Assembly: GCF_945859705.1 (NCBI RefSeq)
Contig: NC_079134.1
Span: forward strand, 85,072,951-85,136,950
Length of the DNA: 64,000 nucleotides
Source of the DNA: Episyrphus balteatus
Taxonomy: Eukaryota; Arthropoda; Insecta; Diptera; Syrphidae
Direction of reading: 5' to 3'
The notes beneath the pieces were generated by a model, which was not told where the DNA came from, did not search any database, and saw nothing but the letters and a program-made list of their open reading frames with translations. Shown here in pieces: positions 1-11,364 of the stretch. A program made the position numbers and the translations under genes. How positions within the stretch are numbered: the stretch's first letter is position 1; every line of letters begins with the position of its first letter.

Positions 1-3000
1 ACCCTCATCGTTATACCAGTTGAGAGTTATATTTTCTGAAAGCTAGTGTCTTAGGAAATAAATTGCACATGGGTTGCCAAGCGATATCCTGTCAAGGCAT
101 AGGGTTGCCAGGCCTTAAAGTTCATTTTTGCAAATTTTTGAAACTGCGACCCTGCTTATATGGCAAGCCTAAGAGTTATAAAAAAAATATAATGTCATAG
201 GAATTTTAATTTAAAAATTTTAATTTTCAGGATTTTTTAAAATTTGAAGTTTGAGTAGGGTAAACAAAGGTAAATTTAGAAAAAAGGCAAAAATCTATTT
301 TCTAAACAAAACGTGATAGAAATAAAATTGAAATTGGAATCGATAGATATTATAAATATATGAAAGCCACACATACAAATAAAAAATGTTAAAAATCTAC
401 AACGCGAGATATAGTCTTTTTAGAGTCATGATACTCCAATTCGATATTTGAGAAATAATTCACCAAAAATCAGAATGAAAGATTTTTTAAATAATTTTTA
501 TGTGATAAGTTAGGAAAAATAAAATAACTTGACACGTGTCTGTCAAATTTTTAATTAAACTTACCTTTTTTGAGAGGGGATTTTTTGAAAAGGTGCTTAT
601 TTTCATATTTCAACATATTAAAGGGAAAAATCCCGTCATGGGACGACCTATCCACCTCATTATACCAGTTGAAAGCTATATTTTCCGAAGGGTAGTGTTT
701 AAAGAAACAGTTTGCACATGGGTTGCCTAGCGATATCCTGTCAAGGCATAGGGTTGCCAGGCCTTAAAGTTTATTTTTGCAAATTTTTCAAAATGCGACC
801 CTGCTTATATGGCAAGCTTAAGAGTTATAAAAAAAATATAATGTCATAGGAAATTTAATTTAAAAATTTTAATTTTCAGGATTTTTAGAAATTTGACATT
901 TTAGAAGGGGAAACTGAGGTAAATTTAAAAAAAGGTCAAAAAGCTATATCCTTAACAAAGAGTGGTAGAAAAAAGATTGATACTGGAATCGATAGATATT
1001 GTTAAATTATATAAGTCACACATACAAACCAAAAATGTAAAAAATCTGCTACTCGAGATATGGACGTTTAAAAGTCAAAACCGTGAACTTCGATGTTTGA
1101 GAAATAATTCACCAAAAATCAGCACGAAAGGTATTTGAAATAATGTTTATGTTATTAGAGAGCATAAATAAAATAACTTGACACGTATCTGCCAAATTTT
1201 TGATTTGACTAAGTTTTTGGTTCCTGTGTATTTTTGAAGAATTACAGATTTTTACAATTCAATTCACTGTTTCGGTGTTATTCTTCAAAAATACACAGGA
1301 ACCAAAAACTTAGTCAAATCAAAAATTTGGCAGATACGTGTCAAGTTATTTTATTTATGCTCTCTAATATGGTGGATAGGTCGTCCCATGACGGGATTTT
1401 TCCCTTTAATATGTTGAAATATGAAAATAAGCACCTTTTCAAAAAATCCCCTCGCAAAAACGGTAAGTTTAATTAAAAATTTGACAGACACCTGTCAAGT
1501 TATTTTATTTTTCCTAACTTATCACATAAAAATTATCTAAAAAATCTTTCATTCTGATTTTTGGTGAATTATTTCTCAAATATCGAATTGGAGTATCATG
1601 ACTTTAAAAAGACTATATCTCGAGTTGTAGATTTTTTACATTTTTTTGTTCTATGTGTGGCTTTTATATTTTTATAATATCTATCGAATCCAATTTCAAT
1701 TTTATTTCTATCACGTTTTGTTTAGAAAATAGATTTTTGCTCTTTTTCTAAATTCGCCTTTGTTTACCCTACTCAAACTTCAAATTTTAAAAAATCCTGA
1801 AAATTAAAATTTTCAAATTAAATTTCCTGTGACATAATATTTTTTTACAACTCTTTGGCTTTGGGTATAAGCAGGGTGGCGTATTCAAAAATAATGAAAA
1901 ATAAACTTTAAGGCCTGGCAACCCTATGCCTTGACAGGATATCGCTAGGCAACCCATGTGCAAACTGTTTCTTTAGACACTACCCTTCGGAAAATATAGC
2001 TTTCAACTGGTATAATGAGGTGGATAGGTCGTCCCATGACGGGATTTTTTCCTTTAATATGTTGAAATACGAAAATAAGCACCTTTTCAAAAAATCCCCT
2101 CGCAAAAACGGTAAGTTTAATTAAAAATTTGACAGACACGTGTCAAGTTATTTTATTTTTCCTAACTTATCACATAAAAATTATTTAAAAAATCTTTCAT
2201 TCTGATTTTTGGTGAATTATTTCTCAAATATCGAATTGGAGTATCATGGCTCTAAAAAGACTATATCTCGCGTTGTAGATTTTTAACATTTTTTATTTGT
2301 ATGTGTGGCTTTCATATATTTATAATATCTATCGATTCCAATTTCAATTTTATTTCTATCACGTTTTGTTTAGAAAATAGATTTTTGCCTTTTTTCTAAA
2401 TTTACCTTTGTTTACCCTACTCAAACTTCAAATTTTAAAAAATCCTGAAAATTAAAATTTTTAAATTAAATTTCCTATGACATTATATTTTTTTTATAAC
2501 TCTTAGGGCGATTTTGTTCACTATTGATCAACTTGAAGCAAACTCTCAAGTTAACAAACTTGAGAGTTGACTTTAACTCGAGAGTTAAAACAAAAGTTAA
2601 GAATCTATTTTGTTCACTATTTTTTTCTTAACTCTCGAGTTTAAAAAACAAAAGTTGGCCAACTTTCAGTTTTGAAAATATCCTTGGGATATTTGTGACA
2701 GTAAACACAAAAACTGTCAGTTTATAATCATATTTTGAATGTTTTACTTCAGTTAGAATTTTATAAAGGTTTGTGTTGTATTTGGTCTTCCAAATTTCGA
2801 ATTCTTTTTATTATTAACAACGAATCGATTTTTGTCCGATTGTATGTGCGCCGTTTTTCAAGAATTACAAATCCAAATCAAACCAATTTTGGCGTACGAA
2901 TTCATTTGATAAAATTATATTTTTTGTGTGGCTGTTAATAATATACCTAAATGCGGAATAATTGAAGTGTATAGAATTGGATAGAAGTGAATTCTTTACT

Positions 3001-3428
3001 CGTTAACACAATAACTGCCAAAAAAAATTAAAAAAAAAAATTATTTTGAAGCAAACTCTCAAGTTTGGTTGCCTAACTTCTACTTTTTCGGGAAGTTGAG
3101 AAAACTGGAAGTTGATAAACTCTCGAGTTTAAAATCGAAAGTTAAAAACGTCAACTTTCAGTGAACAAAAGCAAATTGGGAAGTTGAAGATAAAAATCCT
3201 CAAGTTATGTTCAACTTCGAGTGAACAAAATGGCCCTTAGGCTTGCCATATAAGCAGGGTCGCAGTTTCAAAAATTTGCAAAAATGAACTTTAAGGCCTG
3301 GCAACCCTATGCCTTGACAGGATATCGCTAGGCAACCCATGTGCAATTTATTTCCTCAGACACTAGCTTTCAGAAAATATAACTCTCAACTGGTATAACG
3401 ATGAGGGTAGGTCGTCCTATGGCGGGAT
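1..3428. mobile_element. Foldback-like inverted array of ~650-bp units (left end outside window)
   Basis: Two direct copies of a roughly 650-bp unit (1-650 and 651-1215) are followed by two copies in reverse complement (1320-2010 and 2010-3428). The arms meet in a hairpin whose stem is 1155-1243 against 1284-1372, with a loop of about 40 bases. The unit is recognised by the phrase GGTTGCCAGGCCTTAAAG and by GGGACGACCTATCCACCTCA at the unit boundary. The left end lies before base 1, so no target duplication can be read. Tandem units inside inverted arms are characteristic of foldback elements. No transposase is present. The mirrored short open frames at 536-730 and 1945-2139 are the same sequence on opposite strands and are not genes. 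Confidence 0.75.
2506..3236. mobile_element. Harbinger-like non-autonomous element, 731 bp, TTA target duplication
   Basis: The inverted ends are GGGCGATTTTGTTCACT on the left and the complement of AGTGAACAAAATGGCCC on the right. It is flanked by TTA at 2503-2505 and 3237-3239. The empty site is known because the other arm of the surrounding array reads straight through (CTCTTAGGCTTGCC in complement). A TTA duplication with ends beginning GGGC is the signature of the PIF/Harbinger superfamily. Subterminal sequence repeats the AACTTGAGAGTT and GAAGCAAACTCTCAAGTT motifs near both ends. There is no transposase; the short open frame at 2735-2938 resembles nothing I know. Confidence 0.8.
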
Positions 3429-3631
3429 CTCCTACTATAACTACATTGTTTACATCCGCTACATCAATGGCTTTGACTATTGATTGCGACGGCCTATTGG
3501 AAATACCAAAGCATTTTTTTGAACATTTGCTCTATTTAAACCATCACATATATTCCCCGCGTTTCAATTTTATTAGACTCAACAATTGGCTTTTGAGGTT
3601 GCTGATGTAGTAAATGTAGCTGATGAAGTAA
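3429..3631. other. Unassigned spacer
   Basis: Between the foldback array and the next palindrome I see no gene, repeat or RNA. It holds a short imperfect direct repeat, GATGTAGTAAATGTAGCTGATGAAG.. at its right end. Confidence 0.4.
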
Positions 3632-4074
3632 TAGGCTATTGATTATGTCGAAAAAAACAGGGTAATAAGGAACTAAGACGTTCAAGGGTTTTTATTGCAG
3701 GAATCGTTCAATGGGTTATAAAAGAAGATAAAACCGCGGAGTGCTATTAAATGAGAGGGTGGAAACTGAAGATAGGGGTGCAAAAGCCCCCTTTTTGGTT
3801 TTTTCAATATACCTCGTAAACCAAGCAAAATTTTGATATATTGTATATACTACTCTTTGTGGAGAATAAAATTTCCAATTGGAATAATGTTTTTTAAAAA
3901 TTGAAAAAAAAAAAATTTCCATACCAAAATAGTCGAAACAATCATAACAAAAATATCAAAAAAATCGATTTTTTCAGTTTTTTTGCTTTTTTAGTTGTAC
4001 ATTTTTTTTGGGTTGAGATAGACATAAACATTGCTCCAAAGAAAAAAAGAAGATTAAATTTCCTTTAAAATGCG

Positions 4075-4282
4075 TCTGTCAGTCTGTCAGTCTGTCAGTC
4101 TGTCAGTCTGTCAGTCTGTCAGTCTGTCAGTCTGTCAGTCTGTCAGTCTGTCAGTCTGTCAGTCTGTCAGTCTGTCAGTCTGTCAGTCTGTCAGTCTGTC
4201 AGTCTGTCAGTCTGTCAGTCTGTCAGTCTGTCAGTCTGTCAGTCTGTCCGTCTGTCTGTCCGTCTGTCTGTCTGTCTGTCTG
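4075..4282. repeat. CTGTCAGT satellite (8-bp period, about 21 units)
   Basis: An almost perfect run of CTGTCAGT units covers 4075-4247, then decays to CTGTCCGT/CTGTCTGT until 4282. One strand is open because 8-bp repeats keep a 24-base codon cycle, giving a serine-leucine-cysteine-glutamine pattern. This is not a protein gene. Confidence 0.9.
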
Positions 4283-6004
4283 TATAAGGAACTAGAGCCT
4301 AAACGGATGGACCGATTGACTCCAAACTTCTTATGTAGCAGTTTTTGGAGGTTCTCCAGAGGGGTTTTCGCAATTAATTTTTTTGGACAAAAAATAACGG
4401 TACCTGTCATACAAAAATTTCGGAAAAGTTTAATTTCACGAAAACGGCCCCAACGATTTTGTTAAAAAAATTCAAGTGTTAGTTTTTTAACAAGGTCTAT
4501 CTTTCGAAGAAAAAATTTTTTTTGGAAAATCATTATTAACGGTACCTGCGATAGGACCGCTTTTTTCAAATCGGATTTTCTGCAAAACTACTTATTGTAT
4601 TTCAACGAAATTTTTTATACAAAAGCGTTTATATAATTTAAACATAAGCCAAAAATAAAATTTTGAAAAAAATAATTTTTGGATTTTTAAAAAAAATTTG
4701 AAATTTTTTTTTTTGAAAAATCAATTTTTTGAAAACGGGACATTGAATTTTTTTGAAATTTTGTTTTTAGATGTTGATTAGTGATTTCTACAAAATGGCA
4801 TACCAATTTTATTTTTAAACTTTTTTTTCAAAAAATTATTTATAAAAAATTAGTTTTTTAAAAAACGGCTCTAACGATTTTGAAAATTTTTTTTCTAAAA
4901 ATGCACCTTTATATATCAAATAAAACTGCATACTTGTTTTGTGGGGTGATTTGATTTCAGATATTGTTTTATTTTTTTGAAAAATTAATTTTATTTTTTT
5001 TTTTTTTATATACCAACATTTCCCAAGTTTCTATATAAAAAGTCTTAAAAATTTAAGCAACTTGAACTCTAAGAGCAAGTTCGTGCGACCCAGTCGTGCA
5101 TTTTATTTTCATTGAAATTGACCGAAGTATGGCCATTTTAATATATCTTTTTTTTCGCATTTTTAGTTTTACTTACAGTACCTTGCCATATTATTAGGCC
5201 CAAGAGAAAAAAATACAATTTTTGGTTCAGTTTTTGCTCAGTTTTTGAAGCTTTTGTCGAAATATCTTGAATTTTTTTGTCCCATTTACTTGCACATACC
5301 ATATAGATACGGATTGACTTGAAAAAAGTTTAAAAATTCATACTTTTTGATAAAAATAACGTACAAAAGGGGATAAGCTCCAAAAAACGTACCCTGTGGA
5401 ATTCACGCCCGGATAATTACCAGACCGGTCCAATACTTAATTTCGTGACGTGACGTTCTTAACTTTATGGCAAGTACCCAATCTTGCATAAATATAGAAG
5501 CTCTGATCGTCTGGAAAGTAAAAAATGTTCTTAGATTTGGGGTAGTTTTTTTCTTTTTTATAAGACCAGGCGAGCACAGCTATTCAAAGTACATTATTCC
5601 AATAAAAAAACATCCTCTGGTCATTATTGGCTGTTGTACTATCTCAGGCTCTAAGCTTCTATATTAATGCAAGATTTGGTAATTGCCATAAAGTTAAGAA
5701 TGTCACGTTATTCCTCGGTACAAGAAATTAAGTATTGGACCGGTCTGGTAATTATCCGGGCGTGAATTCCACAGGGTACGTTTTTTGGAGCTTATCCCCT
5801 TTTGTACGTTATTTTTATCAAAAAGTATGAATTTTTGAACTTTTTTCAAGTCAATCCGTATCTACATACATGGTATGTGCAAGTAAATGGGACAAAAAAA
5901 TTCAAGATATTTCGACAAAAGCTTTAAAAACTGAGCAAAAACTGAACCAAAAAATTGTATTTTTTTCGCTTGGGCCTAATAATATGGCAATGTACTGTAA
6001 GTAA

Positions 6005-6762
6005 AACAGAAACATTTGAGGGGAAAGTACGATTACTTAAGCACCAAGAACTGATAATGAGACTTTGTAGAGGGGTTAAATACAATCATTGTTTACTATG
6101 GGAGGGAGGGTCAATGTCCCCCCCCTTTTGGAGGGAGGGGCAATTTTCTAAAAAAAATACTTAAAATTAAAAAAAACACTTACAGTTTTGATTGATACTT
6201 TTTTCAAAAGCTAGAATTATAATCTTTATATTAATTTTAAAATGAAGTTATTTTAATCAATTCTTTTTGAAATAAACGAGTGATTCCGATAAAGAAAGTA
6301 TTTTGTCTATTTTTCAATTTTCTCAAAAAGTAGAAGGCATAGGAACATTATGATTTTCATTTCAATTAAGGCAGTTTACTTTGTCGTATTGAAGTCCACA
6401 GTCTTTGTGAAAATTGTACTCAATGTGCTTTTTAAACATTTTTTTTACAAGTTTTGACTTTGAAATCGGGTATTTCAAAAAGAATTGATTAAAATAACTT
6501 CATTTTAAAATTAATATTAATTTTATAATTCTAGCTTTTGAAAAAAGTATCAATCAAAACTGTAAGTGTTGCCGTTGTTTTTTAATAATTTTTTTAAATT
6601 TTAAGTATTTTTTTCTGAAAATTGCCCCTCCCTCCAAAACGGGGGGACATTGACCCTCCCTCCTATAGTAAACAATGATTATATTTAACCCCTCTACAAA
6701 GTCTCATTATCAGTTCTTGGTGCTTAAGTAATCGTACTTTCCCCTCAAATGTGTCTCTTTTA
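6005..6762. mobile_element. Nested palindromic element with GTGTTGCCGTTGT core
   Basis: Left end ACATTTGAGGGGAAAGTACG is mirrored at 6725-6755, and the two halves match inward through GTAGAGGGGTTAAATAC and the G-rich GGGAGGGAGGGTCAAT block. It interrupts the right arm of the 3632-7191 palindrome. The uninterrupted left arm reads GCATTTTTAGTTTTACTTAC where the right arm is split. The exact target duplication is not clear (possibly within AGTAAAA). Sequence of the same family recurs at 24684-26890, 44870-45340 and 51227-52300. Confidence 0.65.
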
Positions 6763-7338
6763 CTTAAAAAAAAAAAAAATGCGAAAAAAAAGATAGATTA
6801 AAATGGCCATACTTCGGTCAATTTTCAATGAAAAAATTTAGTGAGTACAGCATTTTGAAGGAAATTTAATCTTCTTTTTTTCTTTGGAGCAATGTTTATG
6901 TCTATCTCAACCCAAAAAAAATGTACAACTAAAAAAGCAAAAAAACTCAAAAAATCGATTTTTTTGATATTTTTTTTATGATTGTTTCGACTATTTTGGT
7001 ATGGAAATTTTTTTTTTCAATTTTTAAAAACCTTATCCAATTGGAACCTTTTGCACCCCTATCTTCAGTTTCCACCCTCTCATTTGATAGCACTCCGCGG
7101 TTTTATCTTCTTTTATAACCATTGAACGATTCCTGCAATAAAAACCCGTGAACATCTTAGTTCCTTTCTAAACTACATAATCAATAGCCTATAAGGTCTG
7201 GAACAGACCTTTTTACATTTTACAACATTGATACTCGTTCGTGTAAAATTAAATCGTAAAATAAATGTTTTTCGAAATATTTATTCTTTTTTTTTCCTTA
7301 TGGAAACTACATTGAACGCCAAATCGGAAAATAATCTA

Positions 7339-8300
7339 CAGTGGCGACAAAATAAACAGCACATGTACTGTAAAATTTCTAAAATGAAAGTTTTTCGCAC
7401 TTTCTTAACTTCAAAGAGCTGATTTATTAATAAGTAAGTAAGAACACAGATATATTTGATTTAGGGCCAATTTTTCAATAGTCAGATAAACTTCAGTTAG
7501 AGCTTACGCCTAGAGATTAAAGTTTTTTTTATATTGACATTTATTCTTCTGATAGTCTAACTGACGATTGAAAAATCAGGGCTTATTAAAAAAGAAATTA
7601 AGTATATTGAATTCTTTAACAAAAAATTACAACAAAATCATTAATACAATTGAAGTTTTCCTAGGACAAAATACAACAGTCGGAAAAAGTATTTTGACAA
7701 AATGAACATTTTTCTAACTGATGAGAATAATCTATAACTGTTAAACATAAAATAAGGAAGTTGACGGTTATTTATTCAGTATATTATGGTGGATCTCATG
7801 ATGGTCAATGTCAGTCATATAGTTGGTATTATGCTTCGAGGCTGCATTTTTTGTATAAAAAGTACTAATTTTTTAGGGAAAAAAATATTTTGACAAACGT
7901 TCTTTTTCAACGTTGGAAAGGTAAGTTAATTCATTTTACGTGTTTCAAGCACATATAAAACTAAAAGACTTGTTAAGGCCCCGATTTGTAAAAAATTGGG
8001 CAAAACGGCGGAACTTAACATTGAAATTAGTGCATCTTCTGTACTTGCAACAGTCACGGTGTGACTGTTAAAAATCTGTGGAGAACTGAATTTATTGCGG
8101 GAACCTAAAATTACCAAATATGAAAACACAAAAATATAATTATACTATTCAAAATTTACCATAAATGGACAAAAAATGAAAAAATGCACTAAAAAAAAAT
8201 TACGCATTTTGAAGAATTCACTTTAAATAGCGGATTGACTCCAAAAAGTCTGAATTTGGAAATGCCATTCTTTCGTCAAAAACTTTGTTAGCAAAAGTAC
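7339..8300 (+). pseudogene. Weak Tc1-like transposon remnant
   Basis: A possible Tc1-type end, CAGTGGCGACAAAATAAACA, starts at 7339 right after a TA. About 600 bases downstream, 7960-8060 reads in pieces like a helix-turn-helix region (a frame with PICKKLGK then SASSVLATVTV and a stop). There is no catalytic motif and no right end, which would have been lost where the LINE at 8371 begins. A Harbinger-like miniature element (7464-7582) lies inside. The call rests on a short end and a degenerate frame, so it could be chance. The rest of 7192-8370 shows no gene. Confidence 0.3.
7464..7582. mobile_element. Miniature Harbinger-like element, 119 bp, TTA duplication
   Basis: Left end GGGCCAATTTTTCAATAGTC and right end (complement) GCCCTGATTTTTCAATCGTC form an inverted pair of about 28 bases with a few mismatches. 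The element is flanked by TTA at 7461-7463 and 7583-7585. Size, GGGC-type ends and the TTA target fit a Tourist/Harbinger miniature element. It has no coding capacity. Confidence 0.65.
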
Positions 8301-8370
8301 CCTTTGCATTGGGAAGATAATACAGTATTTATCTCATAAAACAAAAATAAAAAAAAAATTGAATTCTCAG

Positions 8371-8817
8371 AGGGAAGCACCTCAACCAAAAAAACTTTTT
8401 CAAGTCCTACGACTGAATTTGGAGGAAAACTATATCCTCATGGCCGGGGATCTGAACGCCAAACACCAAAATTGGGGAAATCAAATACAGAATCAGCGAT
8501 TTAATCATCTGTATAATTGGATGAGTCAAAACAATATTGAATATAGGTGTGATTTGCTGGCTACTGAAAGGCCATCGTTCCCAAGAAGCAGTTCTTTTCT
8601 GGATTTGTTGCTTCTAGACTCAAGAAACTGTCTTCGTACAATTGAGTACGACAGCAACCACTGCGGACTCGCCGACGCAATACAGCTTCCGAACGAACTT
8701 GTGGAATTGAAGGAGTATGTACCGGACCTAAATACAAAGAACGTAACCAAAATGACGTTTACCGAAACGCGACTATTGACGCACTCCACAGACAAAAAAG
8801 CGAACTATTGACAAGAC
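8371..8817 (+). pseudogene. LINE endonuclease domain remnant (copy 1)
   Basis: A broken apurinic-type endonuclease of a jockey-like LINE, which would nick target DNA to prime reverse transcription. Visible motifs are MAGDLNAKHQNWG and the RPSFPRSSSFLDLLLLDS stretch. The catalytic SDH of the complete copy (YDSDHCGL) reads YDSNHCGL here, so a catalytic aspartate is replaced. The start is lost and there are internal deletions against 18915-19600, so it cannot be functional. Confidence 0.88.
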
Positions 8818-10974
8818 TTGGACGACGACCTCTTTACAATCGAAGATCCGCAAGAGAAAGTGGAGGCGGTTGGTGCTGCCTCTCAGCAAGTGTACAAGGT
8901 AAATGCTAGCATTAATCCGAACCATGACCTGGAAAACAGGGCCCACCTCCAACACTTCGATCTACGCAATGGCGATCTGAGAATCGCGGTTTTACCAGGT
9001 TTAATGAAGAGCACTTGGCAAACGCCATCATCGCCGAGCATGCTGGGACTAACACCCTGTTAGTTACGAAAGTAGAGCTCAAGTTCATCTACGACTCATT
9101 AAAGAAAAAGAAGTCAGCAGGAGTCGATGGTATATCCAATATTGTACTACGACATCTACCGCAGGAAGCTATTGACATTTATGCAACTCTGTTCAACAAC
9201 GCTCTGAATAATCCATAATATCCAAAGCATTGGAAAACAGTGGTGGTACATCCTCTACCGAAAAAGGAAAAGGACAACTCCAATCCGGCAAATCTCCGGT
9301 CGATAAGTCTCCTTCCAAGTATCAGCAAAGTATTTGAAAAAGTTATCAATAGGGCTCTGTCTCAGTGGGCTGAGGACAAAAATATCATACCGAATAATCA
9401 ATTCGGGTTTAAGTTAGGATATGACACTATTCATGCCACGTCTAAACTTGTGTCTGATATTCAGTGGAACAAATCTAAAAAACAGTGCACGGGTGCCTGT
9501 CTTGTTGATTTGGAAAAAGCTTTCGACACCGTTTGGTTAGAAGGTTTCTATCTAAAATTAACAAGGCTTGGTATAAGTAAACCACTTTTATATATGCTTT
9601 CTGACATGCTCAATGGTAGAACGTTTGTTGTCAAAAATGGCAATGTAACTTCTACTGGAATTTTTAATATTAAAAATGGTCTTCAACAGAGAGCGGTGAA
9701 CTCACCGATTCTCTTTAGTATTTACACCAACGATCTGATAGGAAGTCTAACTCAGGCAATTGCGTATGCCGACGATCTAATTGCGTACGAAACAGCTCCA
9801 AAAGTTGAGGTCATCATAATTCTCTTGCAACGTGACTTTGAAAAAATTCAGCGATATTGTGATGACTGGAAGTTGAAAATTAACTTTCAGAAATCAGAAA
9901 CGATTCTATTTAGGACTCCTTTGGCCAGGGCTTCAGGGGATACGCGAAGGAACTGGCGGAAGCTGGCGATCGCTGCACCACACGGACAGTAGATGCCTAG
10001 TAAAAGTGTAGTAAAGTACCTTGGCATCTGGCTAGATCAATATCTATATTTCAATAGACATATGGATGCTTTTGTTATGATGAAACGGCTGTTTTATAGC
10101 AGACGACTTGACACCAGGGTTAAGGTGATTTGCTACATGGCCCTCATTCGGCCGATGATTGTCTATCTCTATGGATGTCCTGTGTGGTTCAACGTTGCTC
10201 CATCTCAAATGGAAAAGTTTCGGGTGTTTGAGAGGCAGTGTCTTAGACGTTTCCTTGGTCTGCACAGAACACTTGAATCTGTTTACACGCATTATTATTC
10301 CAATGAGGTTCTATACAATAGGGCCAACATAAATAGAATTGATAACTTTATGCTGAAGCTTGTTCGTGGATCGTTTCAAGAGCGATGGCCTCTTCAAATA
10401 GCTACATTTTTGGGGCTTACTACCCTAACGACGAATACTTTAAGAGTGTGTGTTTAAGCGGCTATATTCCGTCTGAGGCATTGCTCTATTTAGATTGTCG
10501 AGGGCATAAACAAAAAATACCAAGACTGGAAACTCGGCGGTCAACTGACGTTTGCCTACAAGCTGCGAGGTGTGGTGAATGTCGTGAACCTATCGTTGTG
10601 TTCGTGTCCGATGTGTGGTGAATGTCGTGAATCTATAAATGTATGCGTGTTAACGTCATTTACCAACGTGGTGGCTTTCACATATATTCACAGACAACAC
10701 TGTACACAAAAGGGTTTTGGGGGGGAAAGACGTACGAAAGTTTCCAGTCTTGGTATTTTTTGTTTATGGTCGAGGGCTTGTACAGGATAGATTGGCAGTT
10801 CCACTAATCTACCACGCCGGGCGAAGAACCGTGGCCGGGCGACTGCTGTATGGCGGGGACATCTTCGCACTAGGCGGAGCAGGGCGTCTTCGGTTCAGTA
10901 GGACCGTGTCCGATCGGGACCGAAGAGATATGGTAAGGCAGGACAACCAGTTTTGGTGGCTTAGTAACTTGTAG
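8818..10974 (+). pseudogene. LINE reverse transcriptase remnant (copy 1)
   Basis: Reverse transcriptase domain in two or three frames. It starts with the linker EDPQEKVEAVGAA, then LKKKKSAGVDGISN, the palm motif DLEKAFDTVW and the catalytic YADD in AYADDLIAYET near 9765. The downstream C-terminal region continues past 9993. Stops at 9061, 9218 and 9992, a deletion near 10065 (loss of the segment equivalent to 22397-22430) and the P-like insertion at 10505 break it. The C-terminal residues resume after the insertion as GLVQDRLAVPLIYH and end at 10974. Confidence 0.9.
10505..10768. mobile_element. P-like miniature element, 264 bp, 8-bp target duplication
   Basis: Inverted ends start CATAAACAAAAAATACCAAG and match perfectly for about 28 bases. 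They are flanked by GTCGAGGG at 10497-10504 and 10769-10776. The uninterrupted sister copy reads TAGTCGGGGGCTTGTACAGG at 22841, so the empty site is known. An 8-bp GC-rich duplication and ends beginning CAT fit the P superfamily, and a P-like transposase gene occurs at 41770 and 56642 in this window. The interior has two direct copies of GTGTGGTGAATGTCGTGAA (10570 and 10614). Confidence 0.7.
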
Positions 10975-11364
10975 TTTGAATGGATATCATAAAGTGGTCT
11001 TTGTTTTTTATGCTTGGCCGGCTTACCTAGTTTTAGGTGTTTAGTTTAAGGTAGGGATGGTCAGGGTGGCACAAAAAAAACTGCTTGCTGTGGCTGTTCT
11101 AGTACTTAAGTAGTTTTACGTAGTTTTAATTAGTGTGTAAGTTTTAAAAACAAGAAAAAAATGATGTGATTCCAAGTTTGTTTAAATTATTTCTTGGTGA
11201 AAATTAACAACCATTGAAATATTAGTATTAAAATAGTTCTAACACCGAAAGGCATTAGAGTTTTGAAAAATGAAGTATAACTTAGAGTGCCCGTATAGGG
11301 CCAGTAAGTTAGTAGTATGTAATTGATAAATGGGCTTGTTTTTATAAATTTTTGTCTAGCTTTA

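Larger units (their letters stand above)
3632..7191. mobile_element. Long palindromic element, ~3.56 kb
   Basis: The two halves are reverse complements over most of their length. Examples are the left stretch near 3750 (CGGAGTGCTATTAAATGAGA) against 7080-7105, the stretch 3990-4065 against 6860-6975, and 5185-5510 against 5640-6000. The loop is about 5515-5640. The ends read TAGGCTATTGATTATGT, flanked by TAA at 3629-3631 and 7192-7194, which I take as a 3-bp target duplication although no empty site is available. The left arm holds an 8-bp satellite and about 1 kb with no visible counterpart in the right arm. The right arm holds a separate palindrome. No coding capacity. Confidence 0.7.

Noticed and set aside
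536..2139. Pair of nearly identical 64-residue frames on opposite strands
   Set aside because: They are the same stretch of the inverted array; no codon-level conservation or domain supports a gene.
4070..4465. 131-residue open frame rich in SVCQSVSL
   Set aside because: It is a translation of the 8-bp satellite plus flanking sequence, without any domain.
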